A DNA stretch of 64,000 nt from Bin87 sp026710825 (GTDB taxonomy: Bacteria; Chloroflexota; Dehalococcoidia; Lucifugimonadales; UBA3495): the NCBI GenBank assembly GCA_965232815.1, contig OZ247427.1, forward strand, positions 1,054,001 through 1,118,000, in the 5' to 3' direction. Below are positions 1-7,739 of this stretch, piece by piece. Under the pieces are notes generated by a model, which saw only the letters and a list, made by a program, of their open reading frames with translations, made no database searches and had not been told where the DNA came from. The stretch's first letter is position 1; the number at the start of each line of letters is the position of its first letter. A program made the translations under genes and the position numbers.

Positions 1-1206
1 GCAATGAAACTCGGACGGCAGAACGCGGCCGAAAGCGGATTCGTGCTGGGCGACCTGGCGCCTCCCCACCCACCCGACTACCAGCAGATGATGCTCAAGG
101 GTAACGAGGCCATCGCCCTTGGCGCGGTTCACGCCGGCCTCAAGTTCTACGCCGGCTACCCCATCTCACCCGCCACCACCATCCTGCTGTGGATGGAGCG
201 GAACCTCGTCGGCGAGAACAAGTTCGCCTATCAGGTTTCATCAGAGATCGAAGCCATCACCGCCATCCTCGGCGCCGGTTTCGCTGGCAAGAAGTCCATG
301 ACCGCCACCGCCGGCCCCGGCATCTCTCTCATGAGCGAGGGCCTGGGCTTGGCCTGGATGGCTGAAATCCCGCTGGTCGTCGTCGATGTGCAGCGCGGTG
401 GTCCCGCCACCGGCCTGCCCACCAAGACCGAGCAGTCCGACCTCATGGGCTGCATGTATCCGGCCCACGGCGACGTCCGTATGCCGATCATCGCGCCTGG
501 TTCCGTCGAAGAGTGCCTCGTCGCGGGCGCACACGCCATCAACTGGGCGGAACGCTACCAGGGTCCCGTGATCCTGATGAGCGAAATGTCCATGGCCGAG
601 CGCGTGCAGAACATCCCCCGGCCCGACCTCACCAAGATTCCCGTCGAGGAACGGCTCACCTATGAGGGCGCCAACGGCTATCACCGCTATTCCGGCAGTG
701 AGCTTTCGCCCATGCCGCTGCCCGGCGGCCCCGGCGCGTACGTTGCCAACGGCAGCGAACACGACGAGATGGGCGACACCACCCACCTACCGAGCCGTCA
801 CATCCAGATGACCGAGCGGCGGTTCGGCAAGCTCAAGTTGCTCGAAGAGGACAAGTACGAGGCAGACAACACCGACGCCAGGGTTGCCATCATGACCTGG
901 GGCGGCTCCAAGGGGCCGGCGCAGGAAGCCTACGACCAGCTTCGCGAAGAGGGTGTCGACGTGGGTTGGTACTTCTCAATGTTCCTCAATCCGCTGCCGC
1001 CGCGCCTGCTCGAGGAGCTGCGCAGCAAGGAACTGGTCATCGTGCCGGAATTGAATTACCAGGGTCAGTGGGCCGGCATCCTTCGCTCAGAAGGCGTAAA
1101 GGCGCAGGCCATCACCCAATACACCGGTCTCCCCTTCAAGGTCAGCGACCTGGTGTCCCGAGTTACAGAGATTGTGTCCGAACATACGGAGGCCGCGCGG
1201 GTATGA
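1..1206 (+). CDS. korA: 2-oxoacid:acceptor oxidoreductase alpha subunit, 5' partial
   Basis: This is the alpha subunit of a thiamine-dependent 2-oxoacid:ferredoxin oxidoreductase (2-oxoglutarate type most likely), which oxidatively decarboxylates a 2-oxoacid to its acyl-CoA with ferredoxin as acceptor in the cytoplasm. The alpha core starts near MLKGNEAIALGAVHAG and contains the family motif FYAGYPISPAT. The first ~28 residues (KLGRQNAAESG...) look like the linker joining an N-terminal gamma domain to alpha in fused ~600-residue subunits. The frame is still open at base 1, so the true start is probably upstream of the window and the ATG at 4 is not the real start. The stop overlaps the korB start (ATGA at 1203-1206), implying translational coupling. 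No ferredoxin-type CxxC cluster is visible in this part. Family call is firm; the exact 2-oxoacid is inferred. Confidence 0.9.
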   Translation, partial: AMKLGRQNAAESGFVLGDLAPPHPPDYQQMMLKGNEAIALGAVHAGLKFYAGYPISPATTILLWMERNLVGENKFAYQVSSEIEAITAILGAGFAGKKSMTATAGPGISLMSEGLGLAWMAEIPLVVVDVQRGGPATGLPTKTEQSDLMGCMYPAHGDVRMPIIAPGSVEECLVAGAHAINWAERYQGPVILMSEMSMAERVQNIPRPDLTKIPVEERLTYEGANGYHRYSGSELSPMPLPGGPGAYVANGSEHDEMGDTTHLPSRHIQMTERRFGKLKLLEEDKYEADNTDARVAIMTWGGSKGPAQEAYDQLREEGVDVGWYFSMFLNPLPPRLLEELRSKELVIVPELNYQGQWAGILRSEGVKAQAITQYTGLPFKVSDLVSRVTEIVSEHTEAARV

Positions 1207-2069
1207 GCAAGAAGAACCCAGAATACGACTTCAAATGGTGCCCCGGCTGTGGCGACTTCGGTGTACGCCGCGCCTTGGAACTTGCCATGATCAACAGGCT
1301 GGAGGAGAGCGGCCTGCCCATTGAGAACAACGTGGTCGTGGCCGGCATTGGCTGCAGCGGCAACCTCGTCCACCTGCTGGAGGGTGAGCAGCCCTACGGC
1401 ATCCACGGGATCCACGGGCGCACCTTGCCGGTGGCCATGGGCATCAAGATGGCCCGCCCCGAGTTGAACGTGGTCGTGGTCGCCGGCGATGGCGACTTCC
1501 TCAGCATCGGCGGCGAGCACATCGCGCCCCAGGCCGCGCGGAACGTCAACGTCACCGCGGTCATCATGGACAACGGCGTGTATGGCCTCACCAAGGGCCA
1601 GAGCTCTCCCACCACCGAGATGGGGGCCATAACCAGCAGCACGCCCTTCGGCAAGATCGAAGAGGATCTGGACCCGCTGGAGCTCTACCTCACACTGGGC
1701 GTTTCCTACGTAGCGTCCGGTTTCTCCGGTCAGCCCCGTGTCCTCGCCCGGCTGATCAACGAAGGCATGAATCACGACGGCATGGCCATGATCCACATCC
1801 AGTCGCCGTGCGTCACGTACAACGACACCTTCCAGCTCATCAAGGGCAACGCCAGGGAAGGCATCGCGCCCGCGCTGTGGGACATCCCCGAGGATCACGA
1901 CCCCAGCGACAAACGGGCCGCCGAGGAGTTGGTCCGGCAGGGTGGCCTACCCATCGGCGTCATCTACAAGGACGAATCGCGCCAGTCCCTCGACGGCAAC
2001 ATGAACATCATCCGCTCCAAGGCCCGCGAACGCTCCATGGATCAGTTGATGGACGCCTACACGTTCTAA
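1203..2069 (+). CDS. korB: 2-oxoacid:ferredoxin oxidoreductase beta subunit
   Basis: The 288-residue beta subunit binds thiamine diphosphate and a 4Fe-4S cluster and works with the alpha subunit just upstream. The N-terminal WCPGCGDFGV (CPGC at 13-16) and further cysteines at GCSGN and SPCVTYN fit the usual cluster ligands of this family. The diphosphate-binding segment is AGDGDFLSIGG (about 94-104) followed by MDNGVYG (~122-128). The ATG at 1203 overlaps the korA stop by 4 nt. A longer in-frame reading from 966 exists but would lie wholly inside korA and add non-homologous residues, so it was rejected. A strong rho-independent terminator follows 24 nt after the stop, ending the operon. Confidence 0.95.
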   Translation: MSKKNPEYDFKWCPGCGDFGVRRALELAMINRLEESGLPIENNVVVAGIGCSGNLVHLLEGEQPYGIHGIHGRTLPVAMGIKMARPELNVVVVAGDGDFLSIGGEHIAPQAARNVNVTAVIMDNGVYGLTKGQSSPTTEMGAITSSTPFGKIEEDLDPLELYLTLGVSYVASGFSGQPRVLARLINEGMNHDGMAMIHIQSPCVTYNDTFQLIKGNAREGIAPALWDIPEDHDPSDKRAAEELVRQGGLPIGVIYKDESRQSLDGNMNIIRSKARERSMDQLMDAYTF

Positions 2070-2093
2070 ACGCCCCAACCACCGCAAAAAACG

Positions 2094-2123
2094 AGCCCCC
2101 GGCGCATGCTGCCGGGGGCTTTT
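2094..2123 (+). terminator. Rho-independent terminator after korAB
   Basis: A perfect 10-bp stem AGCCCCCGGC/GCCGGGGGCT (2094-2103 with 2111-2120) has a 7-nt loop and is followed by TTTTCATTTT. It lies 24 nt after the korB stop. The facing gene (NYN, minus strand) ends at 2148, so it may serve both strands. Confidence 0.9.
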
Positions 2124-2147
2124 CATTTTGCTAGAGAATCCAATCTT

Positions 2148-2831
2148 TCATGATCTGGGCGACCGTTGTTGTAGCATCATCCGCATTTGTTCGTCCTGAA
2201 TATCAATTATTCCATCAGCAAGTTGAGCAACCTCACGGGCAACGCTCGACCTGTTTGGTGTTCCTATGAAGACACGAACGCCAAAATCCTGAACTGCTCG
2301 GACCACTTCCGCAAAATCCCTATCGCCCGCTATGAGCACCATAGTTGAGCAAATCGACCTGCCGGCGAGCCGTACCATATCAAGCGCGACCAGTGTATCC
2401 ACACCTTTTTGTTGTCTTTCGGGGCGGAAGGTCCAATGTCGGTGGAATTCTTCAATGAGTTCCGCCTGGTCTATGCCAAGGCCATCCGCAGTTTCTCTCA
2501 ACGCTCTTTCTATTGGCGTTCGAAATCTGGGCCGTCTTTCGGCAATATGACCCAAGCGCAATTGAATTCCGGGAGTGTAGGCAATGGCATCGAAGTACTG
2601 CCTTTGCCGCTGATATTCCTCATGCTCCGGCTCGAACGCTCCGTCGTACCAATAAAGGCGGAGAAAGGGTTGGCCTTGGAATACCCCTCTCCCCAACCGG
2701 CCAGCGGGCCCAAACCACTCGACGACCGACCCCGCGTTCAGGCGAACATTTCGGGCATTTGCGTTGATGGACCTGGCCCCCTCCGCTCTCAGAAAACCCG
2801 CGTCCACAAAACCTGCATACGACTCTAACAT
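2148..2831 (-). CDS. NYN domain protein (PIN-like ribonuclease, LabA/DUF88 type)
   Basis: The 227-residue protein has the acidic signature of NYN/PIN-fold nucleases: FVDAGF near the N-terminus (D10, equivalent to the usual FIDxxN strand), KGVDTLVALDMVRLA in the middle and LIAGDRDFAEVV toward the C-terminus. Members are metal-dependent RNases or RNA-processing factors; substrate here is unknown. Start was placed at the ATG at 2831 (MLESYAGFVDAG) because homology begins there; an upstream reading to 2963 adds residues encoded across palindromes. Base composition looks lower in GC than the flanking kor and ccm genes, suggesting later acquisition. It stands alone, with convergent korB on one side and the ccm operon end on the other. 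Confidence 0.82.
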   Translation of the reverse strand: MLESYAGFVDAGFLRAEGARSINANARNVRLNAGSVVEWFGPAGRLGRGVFQGQPFLRLYWYDGAFEPEHEEYQRQRQYFDAIAYTPGIQLRLGHIAERRPRFRTPIERALRETADGLGIDQAELIEEFHRHWTFRPERQQKGVDTLVALDMVRLAGRSICSTMVLIAGDRDFAEVVRAVQDFGVRVFIGTPNRSSVAREVAQLADGIIDIQDEQMRMMLQQRSPRS

Positions 2832-2859
2832 CGCCCATGTGCTCGCTGTTGCATAACAA

Positions 2860-2903
2860 AGGGGCCTCAAAGAGGCCCCTATATCAAACCGCCCCAACGG
2901 GGC
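2860..2903. repeat. Paired hairpins upstream of the NYN gene
   Basis: AGGGGCCT-CAAAG-AGGCCCCT (2860-2880) is a perfect 8-bp stem. It is followed by GCCCC-AAC-GGGGC (2891-2903) and a weaker CCC-AAC-GGG at about 2912. They lie in the 5' region of the NYN gene and could be the terminator of the minus-strand ccm transcript (which arrives from the right) or structured leader RNA. No clear T-run was seen. Confidence 0.5.
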
Positions 2904-3057
2904 TGTACAAATCGGTCCCAACGGGATTAACAGTATCCTACACAGTCGCCAATTGAACGTCAATCAGGTCGAGGATCCTGCCTGACTATTTTCAGGCACC
3001 GGCAACCTGCACTATAGCCCGTGTACCGTAAAGTGCTGCCTTCTGACCAACCAACCC

Positions 3058-3621
3058 TCAATACCCGCCCTGCGTCGCGCCCGCCGCGCCCGGCGCCGCG
3101 TCCGGACTCTCCGCCTGCAGCGACTGGTATTTTGACGGGCATTTCACCAGGATGTTGTCCGTGGTGAACACCGCATTCTCGGCGTCGTAGCTGCCCTCGA
3201 GGATGATCTCCGAGTGGGGGTTGAAGAACAGGTCGGGTAGCACGCCCACATAACTCGCCTCCATCACCCTGCTGCCGGGAATCAGGCCCGGCACGTCCAG
3301 TTCCTTGTCGCCCAGCGCGAACCGCGACGACGCCGATCCATCCTCCCTGCGGAATGTGTCGGGCGCCAGCGCCCCGGCTACCCGCAACGTCTGCCCGTCG
3401 TGCAGCTTCGGGTCGTCCAGGAACTCGCTGACACTCACGAAATACTGCGTGTTGCCGGGAAACGCCGCGTACACCATGTAGGTCACCGCCAACGCGATGA
3501 CTCCCACCAGGATGATCAGGCGGGTTCGATTGCTGCGCCACCCCGAGCGTTCCTCCTCGGCATCCGTATCCAGCAGTATCGCCGCGTCGCTCGGCCGGTT
3601 CGTGTAGTTGTCAGATTGCAT
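3058..3621 (-). CDS. ccmE: Cytochrome c maturation protein CcmE, CxxxY heme-chaperone variant
   Basis: CcmE is the membrane-anchored heme chaperone of System I cytochrome c biogenesis: it receives heme from CcmC and passes it on for attachment to apocytochromes outside the membrane. This 187-residue protein has a cytoplasmic N-terminus, one transmembrane segment (about 34-52) and an external OB-fold. The heme-binding site is KCPSKY (C161, Y165), i.e. CxxxY where most proteobacterial proteins have HxxxY; Cys variants are known from archaea and Desulfovibrio. A proline/alanine-rich tail follows. It is the last gene of the ccm run, 61 nt after ccmD, with a good -10 box in that gap. No ccmF or ccmH is seen in the window. 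Confidence 0.9.
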   Translation of the reverse strand: MQSDNYTNRPSDAAILLDTDAEEERSGWRSNRTRLIILVGVIALAVTYMVYAAFPGNTQYFVSVSEFLDDPKLHDGQTLRVAGALAPDTFRREDGSASSRFALGDKELDVPGLIPGSRVMEASYVGVLPDLFFNPHSEIILEGSYDAENAVFTTDNILVKCPSKYQSLQAESPDAAPGAAGATQGGY

Positions 3622-3663
3622 GCTCGCTCTTCGCTGTCCGGTTGTCGATTCCGGCAGCCGTTA

Positions 3664-3669
3664 ATTATA
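3664..3669 (-). promoter_or_regulatory. Possible -10 box for ccmE
   Basis: Read on the minus strand, a perfect TATAAT occurs in GGTATAATTAACGG within the 61-nt ccmD-ccmE gap, about 43 nt before the ccmE ATG. No convincing -35 is seen at 17 nt, so a separate ccmE promoter is only a suggestion. Confidence 0.3.
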
Positions 3670-3682
3670 CCGGCCTTGCCGC

Positions 3683-3865
3683 TCACGTATCGTCAGAGCC
3701 GGACCCGGCGGGATCTGATCGGTCCGATCGCTGCATATCCTCCAGTTCCTGCTGCACGGAGCGCCGTCGCCACGACATGTACGCGGCGTAAACGAAAAAC
3801 ACCACCCACACCACGGCGAAGGCGGCAAAGAGGTACGGCAGATTGACCGGGGGCACTTCGCTCAT
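3683..3865 (-). CDS. ccmD: Small CcmD-like membrane protein
   Basis: This 60-residue protein has one transmembrane helix (about 10-30, YLFAAFAVVWVVFFVYAAYM) followed by a basic stretch SWRRRSV and an acidic tail. That is the size and topology of CcmD, the small subunit that helps release heme-loaded CcmE from the CcmABC complex. It starts 1 nt after the ccmC stop, between ccmC and ccmE, where ccmD normally sits. CcmD sequences are poorly conserved, so the call rests mainly on position, length and topology. Confidence 0.8.
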   Translation of the reverse strand: MSEVPPVNLPYLFAAFAVVWVVFFVYAAYMSWRRRSVQQELEDMQRSDRSDPAGSGSDDT

Positions 3866-3866
3866 C

Positions 3867-4601
3867 TCAGTTCGTGTTTCCTTCCCGTCGCAGTTGGGAC
3901 AGCCTGTCCTCGATCCCTCTCAACCCCACTCGTTCCAGCATCAGGTACGCGAACAGCGCCAGCGTCGCGATCAGCGAGAACACCAGGATCTGCGCCATAA
4001 TCGGTTCCAGCGACCCTTCCGCCGCCTCGGGCCCGATCACCTGCCGGGGATGGATCGACTGCCACCACTGCACCGAATAGTAGACGATGGGCACATCAAC
4101 GAACCCGATGATGCCCACCACCGCCGACCACGTCCGGCCCTGCTGCGGTGTCGGCGCGTACTGCCGGATCATCAGGTAGGCCACGTAGATGAACCAGAGA
4201 ATCAGCGTGGTCGTCAGCCGCGGTTCCCACTGCCACCAGGCGTTCCACACCGGCCGCGCCCAGATCATGCCGGTGACCAACGCCAGCGTCACGAACACCA
4301 CGCCGACCTCGGCCGATGCGTGCGCCACCCGGTCCCACCGCTCGGTGCGCCTGATCAGATAGCCAATGCCGGCCAGGGCGCACACCAGGAATCCCAGGAA
4401 CGACAGGATGGACACGGGCACGTGGATGTAAAAAATCCGCTGCACGTGGCCCAACACCGCATCCGTGGGCGCCACCATGAAGATGAGATAGCCGTTCACC
4501 AGCGTCAAAACCGCGGTCAGGAGCAGCAGCCAGAGCCGCAAATCCCGAACCGCGTTTTGCCACGACACTTTACCCGCTGGTCGGCCGGCAGTCGCTGCCA
4601 A
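3867..4601 (-). CDS. ccmC: Heme exporter CcmC (WWD-type heme handling protein)
   Basis: CcmC is the multispanning protein that presents heme to CcmE during System I cytochrome c maturation. The 244-residue sequence has six hydrophobic segments and the tryptophan-rich motif WWQWEPRLT (122-130) leading into TTLILWFIYVAYLMIR, a WWD-domain variant. Histidines in FYIHVP (H60) and WWQSIHPRQ (H184) match the two external histidines that ligate heme in the characterised E. coli protein. It begins 6 nt after ccmB and ends 1 nt before ccmD, so it is cotranscribed with them. Confidence 0.95.
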   Translation of the reverse strand: MAATAGRPAGKVSWQNAVRDLRLWLLLLTAVLTLVNGYLIFMVAPTDAVLGHVQRIFYIHVPVSILSFLGFLVCALAGIGYLIRRTERWDRVAHASAEVGVVFVTLALVTGMIWARPVWNAWWQWEPRLTTTLILWFIYVAYLMIRQYAPTPQQGRTWSAVVGIIGFVDVPIVYYSVQWWQSIHPRQVIGPEAAEGSLEPIMAQILVFSLIATLALFAYLMLERVGLRGIEDRLSQLRREGNTN

Positions 4602-4607
4602 GTTTCG

Positions 4608-5282
4608 TTATCCCTCGAATACGTACCCGAATATCCACGGACATATTACCAAATACAGAGCGTCGAATACTATCAGCAGGGGCAGCCACCGCGTCCACAC
4701 GCCCGTCATCGGCCCAGACTGCAACACCAGCGCCGACGCCTCCACCGCCGCGATGATCACCGGCACCACTACCGGGAAGAACAGTATCGGCAGCAGGATC
4801 TCCCGCGAGCGCGTCTGCACCGCGATGCCGGAGAAAAACGTCCCCACGGTGGCGAATCCCACCGTCGCCAGCAGGATCACCAGCCCCAGAGCCGGTGACA
4901 GCGTGGGCAGGTCCAGCATCACCGCGAACACCGGCAGCAGGATCGCCTCGATCACCAGCATGAACGCCAGGCTGCCCAGCATCTTGCCCAGGAACACCGC
5001 GTCCCGGCTCACCGGCGCCAGCAGCAGCCCATCCATCCCTCCGTTCTCCAACTCCCGCGTGAACGCCCGGTTCATCGCCAATACCCCGATGAACGCATAC
5101 GCCACCCAGAGCAGCCCGGGCGCAACCGGCTCCAGGCTGCCCGGCGACCGGTTCAGCCCGAAGTTGAACACCACCACCACGATCAGCCCGAACACCAGCG
5201 CCGACGCGATCACCTCTCGGGACCGCAACTCCAGGCGCACGTCCTTCCACGCAACCGTCAGCGCGCCTCGCAGCATCTCCAT
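4608..5282 (-). CDS. ccmB: Heme exporter membrane subunit CcmB
   Basis: CcmB is the membrane subunit that pairs with the ATPase CcmA; the complex drives release of holo-CcmE rather than simple heme export. The 224-residue product (from ATG 5282, MEMLRGALTVAWKDVRLELRS) shows six hydrophobic segments and the CcmB signature RAFTRELENGGMDGLLLAPVSR. The start at 5282 lies 4 nt after the ccmA stop; an ATG at 5336 would overlap ccmA and add an arginine-rich non-homologous stretch. Confidence 0.93.
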   Translation of the reverse strand: MEMLRGALTVAWKDVRLELRSREVIASALVFGLIVVVVFNFGLNRSPGSLEPVAPGLLWVAYAFIGVLAMNRAFTRELENGGMDGLLLAPVSRDAVFLGKMLGSLAFMLVIEAILLPVFAVMLDLPTLSPALGLVILLATVGFATVGTFFSGIAVQTRSREILLPILFFPVVVPVIIAAVEASALVLQSGPMTGVWTRWLPLLIVFDALYLVICPWIFGYVFEG

Positions 5283-5286
5283 CGCG

Positions 5287-6006
5287 TCACTGCGGCGCAG
5301 CCGCGCCGGCCGTGATTGGACTGCACGCCACCGCATCCGCCTCTATACGCCCGTTACTCAGCGTCAGCGTCCGGTCGGCCCAGGCCAACCCCACGTCGGC
5401 GCTGTGCGTGGTCAGCAGCGCGGTGCGCCCGGATTCGGCCCAATCCCGCAACAGGTCTCCCAGCGTCGCCACCGACTCCGCGTCCAGCCCCGACTCCGGC
5501 TCGTCCAGCAGGAGCACCACGGGTTGATGCAATACCGCCCGCGCCATCGAAAGCCGCTTTTGCATCCCGTGGGAAAGCGTCCGCACCCTGCGGTTCGCCC
5601 GGTCCGACAGGTTCATCTGCGCCAGGACGTGCTCGATGCGGTCTTTCGCGCCGCTGATGCCGTACAGCTTCGCGTAGAACTCCAGGTTCTCGCGACAGGT
5701 CAGGTCGTTGTACAGCAGGGTCTGGTGGCCGGCGAAACCAACCAGCCTTCGTGCCCTGCCGCCTCGCCGGTGCATGGGCCGGCCGGCCAGATGGACCGTT
5801 CCGTCGTCCGCACGGGTCAGTCCGGCCAGGATGCGGAGCAGTGTTGTCTTGCCCGCGCCGTTCGCCCCGAACAGCACGGCGATTTCACCCCAGCCGATGC
5901 TCAGGTCGACGCCCCGCAACGCCGCGCGGTCGCCGTAGTCCTTGCGGATGCCGGCCGCGGCAACGGCCGGGACGGCAGGGTCCGGAGACTCAGACGTGGC
6001 TCTCAA
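5287..6006 (-). CDS. ccmA: ABC transporter ATP-binding protein CcmA
   Basis: This ATPase energises the CcmABCD complex. Walker A is GANGAGKTT (47-55), the signature motif is LSHGMQKR (144-151, the LSxGMxxR form common in CcmA), Walker B is LLLDEPESG (165-173) and the H-loop is TTHS (199-202). It overlaps the end of the upstream acyl-CoA ligase gene by 17 nt and is followed after 4 nt by ccmB. ABC ATPases alone are hard to assign; adjacency to ccmB, C, D and E settles it. Confidence 0.93.
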   Translation of the reverse strand: MRATSESPDPAVPAVAAAGIRKDYGDRAALRGVDLSIGWGEIAVLFGANGAGKTTLLRILAGLTRADDGTVHLAGRPMHRRGGRARRLVGFAGHQTLLYNDLTCRENLEFYAKLYGISGAKDRIEHVLAQMNLSDRANRRVRTLSHGMQKRLSMARAVLHQPVVLLLDEPESGLDAESVATLGDLLRDWAESGRTALLTTHSADVGLAWADRTLTLSNGRIEADAVACSPITAGAAAPQ

Positions 6007-7603
6007 ACCGCTCCCGCAGCACTTTCTTGTCGAATTTGCCCACGCTGGTCTTGGGTATCTCGTCGATGAATACCACGTCGTCGGGCAGCCACCAGCGGGC
6101 GAAATTGGGCTCGATGAACTCCAGGATCGTCTCCTTGGTCAACTGGGCCGTGGATTCGGACCGCTGCACCACGCAGGCCAATGGCCGTTCCTGCCACTGC
6201 GGATGCGGCACCGCGATCACCGCAGCCTCCAGCACCTCCGGGTGCGCCATGATCGCCGACTCCAGATCCACCGACGAGATCCACTCGCCGCCACTTTTGA
6301 CCATGTCCTTGGTCCGGTCGGCGATCTGGATGTAGCCGTCCGGGTCAATGGACGCGATGTCGCCGGTGTGATACCAGCCGTCCACGAAGGTTTCGTCGCT
6401 GCGCTCGTCGTCGATGTACTCGCCGGCAATCCAGGGGCCGCGGAACAGCAGTTCACCCCGTTGCTCACCGTCCCACTCGACATCGGCTCCGTTTTCGTCC
6501 ACCAGCTTGGTCTCGATTCCCGGCGCGACCGTGCCCTGTTTGGCGCAAAGTTCCAACTGCTCTTGCACCGATAGAGAATCCAGCCAGCTTCGGCGGCGAT
6601 TGACGGAGATCAGGGGCGCGGCCTCGGTCATTCCGTAGGCGTGGATGATCTCGACCCCCAACCGGTCCCGGTAGGCCTGCAATATCGCCAGCGGAACCGC
6701 CGAGCCGCCGCTCACCAACCGCTTCAGCGATGACAGGTCATACTCGACGCCCGACCGGTTCAGGTAGTCCAGCACGCCAATCCAGATGGTGGGCACCCCG
6801 CCGCTCAGCGTGACGCCCTCCTGCTCGATCAACTCGCAGATGATGCGCGGGTCGGGCCGCACGCCCGGAAATACCTGGCCCGCTCCGACCAGCGTGGTCA
6901 CAAACGGCAGACCCCAGCAGTTGGCGTGAAACATGGGCACCACGGCCATGACTTTGTCCCGCTCCGACAGGTCGAACATATCTGTCATCGCCGCAGCCAT
7001 GGAGTGCAGGTACACCGCTCGGTGAGAGTACGCCACCGCCTTGGGCATCCCGGTGGTCGCCGAGGTGTAGCACAACCCCATGGTGTCGTATTCGTCCACA
7101 TACTGCGGTTGGTACTCAGGAGAGGCGGCGGCCAGCAGCGTTTCGTACGAAACCGCCCCGGGCAGTGAGGTTGTAACCTCATGCGGTTCGCCCATGATGA
7201 CGTAGTGCTGCACGTTGGGCAGGCGGTCCGCAATGGCTTCGATCAGCGGCGCCAGGTCAGGGTCAATCAGCAGCGCCTTGTCCCCCGCGTGGTTGATGAT
7301 GTACGCCATGTCATCCTGCGCCAGGCGAATGTTGATGGTATGCACCGCCGCGCCGATGGTGGACGGGGCAAAATACGCCTCCAGGTGCCGGTAGTTGTTC
7401 CACGCGAATGTGCCTACACGGTCGCCCACGCCGACCCCCAACTCCCGTAGCGCGTTGCCCAGTCTGGCCGTACGCGCGAACATATCGGCGTAGGTGTAGC
7501 GGTGCGTTCCCTCGCTCACCCGGGTCACTATCTCTTTCTTGGGAAACCGTACCGCTGCCCCTTCCAGAATCTTGGGCACCAGCAATTCATAGCGCATCGT
7601 CAT
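5990..7603 (-). CDS. AMP-forming fatty acyl-CoA synthetase
   Basis: The enzyme activates a carboxylic acid through an acyl-adenylate to its CoA thioester. The 537-residue protein has all ANL-family motifs: phosphate loop YTSATTGMPK (179-188, with Ala replacing the usual Gly), HAYGMTEAAP (321-330), YHTGD (411-415), and the catalytic lysine K523 in PKTSVGKFDKK. It resembles medium/long-chain acyl-CoA ligases of the DmdB/AlkK type. The 3' end overlaps ccmA by 17 nt, so it appears to be the first gene of the ccm transcript although function gives no obvious link. Substrate is not predictable from sequence alone. Confidence 0.92.
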   Translation of the reverse strand: MTMRYELLVPKILEGAAVRFPKKEIVTRVSEGTHRYTYADMFARTARLGNALRELGVGVGDRVGTFAWNNYRHLEAYFAPSTIGAAVHTINIRLAQDDMAYIINHAGDKALLIDPDLAPLIEAIADRLPNVQHYVIMGEPHEVTTSLPGAVSYETLLAAASPEYQPQYVDEYDTMGLCYTSATTGMPKAVAYSHRAVYLHSMAAAMTDMFDLSERDKVMAVVPMFHANCWGLPFVTTLVGAGQVFPGVRPDPRIICELIEQEGVTLSGGVPTIWIGVLDYLNRSGVEYDLSSLKRLVSGGSAVPLAILQAYRDRLGVEIIHAYGMTEAAPLISVNRRRSWLDSLSVQEQLELCAKQGTVAPGIETKLVDENGADVEWDGEQRGELLFRGPWIAGEYIDDERSDETFVDGWYHTGDIASIDPDGYIQIADRTKDMVKSGGEWISSVDLESAIMAHPEVLEAAVIAVPHPQWQERPLACVVQRSESTAQLTKETILEFIEPNFARWWLPDDVVFIDEIPKTSVGKFDKKVLRERFESHV

Positions 7604-7625
7604 GGTGAACCTCCCGCGTTCATAT

Positions 7626-7724
7626 CGTCATTCCCGCGCAAGCGGGAATCCAGTGGGTGCAAGATATGGTCAACGTTCTGTTTATAGTGGTTGTCCTGGG
7701 TTCCTGCTTTCGCAGGAACGACGG
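7626..7724. repeat. Double-hairpin dispersed element, copy 1
   Basis: Two head-to-head hairpins enclose about 45 bp: TTCCCGC-GCAA-GCGGGAA followed by TCCAG on the left and TTCCTGC-TTTC-GCAGGAA followed by CGACG on the right. The outer ends are mirror images (CGTCATTCC... and ...GGAACGACG). A second element with the same architecture and length is at 16264-16360 and a single left-hand hairpin at 13644-13671. It looks like a MITE- or REP-like unit between the acyl-CoA ligase and SDR genes. Confidence 0.75.
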
Positions 7725-7739
7725 TCCCTGCCAGCGGCT

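Noticed and set aside
966..1202. N-terminal extension of KorB by 79 residues.
   Set aside because: The extension lies inside korA in another frame and has arginine/alanine-rich shadow composition; KorB homologues begin at MSKKNPEY-like sequences.
3843..6069. Long plus-strand open frames opposite the ccm genes.
   Set aside because: R/P/H-rich or S/T/R-rich shadow sequences antisense to CcmA-CcmC, with no family resemblance.
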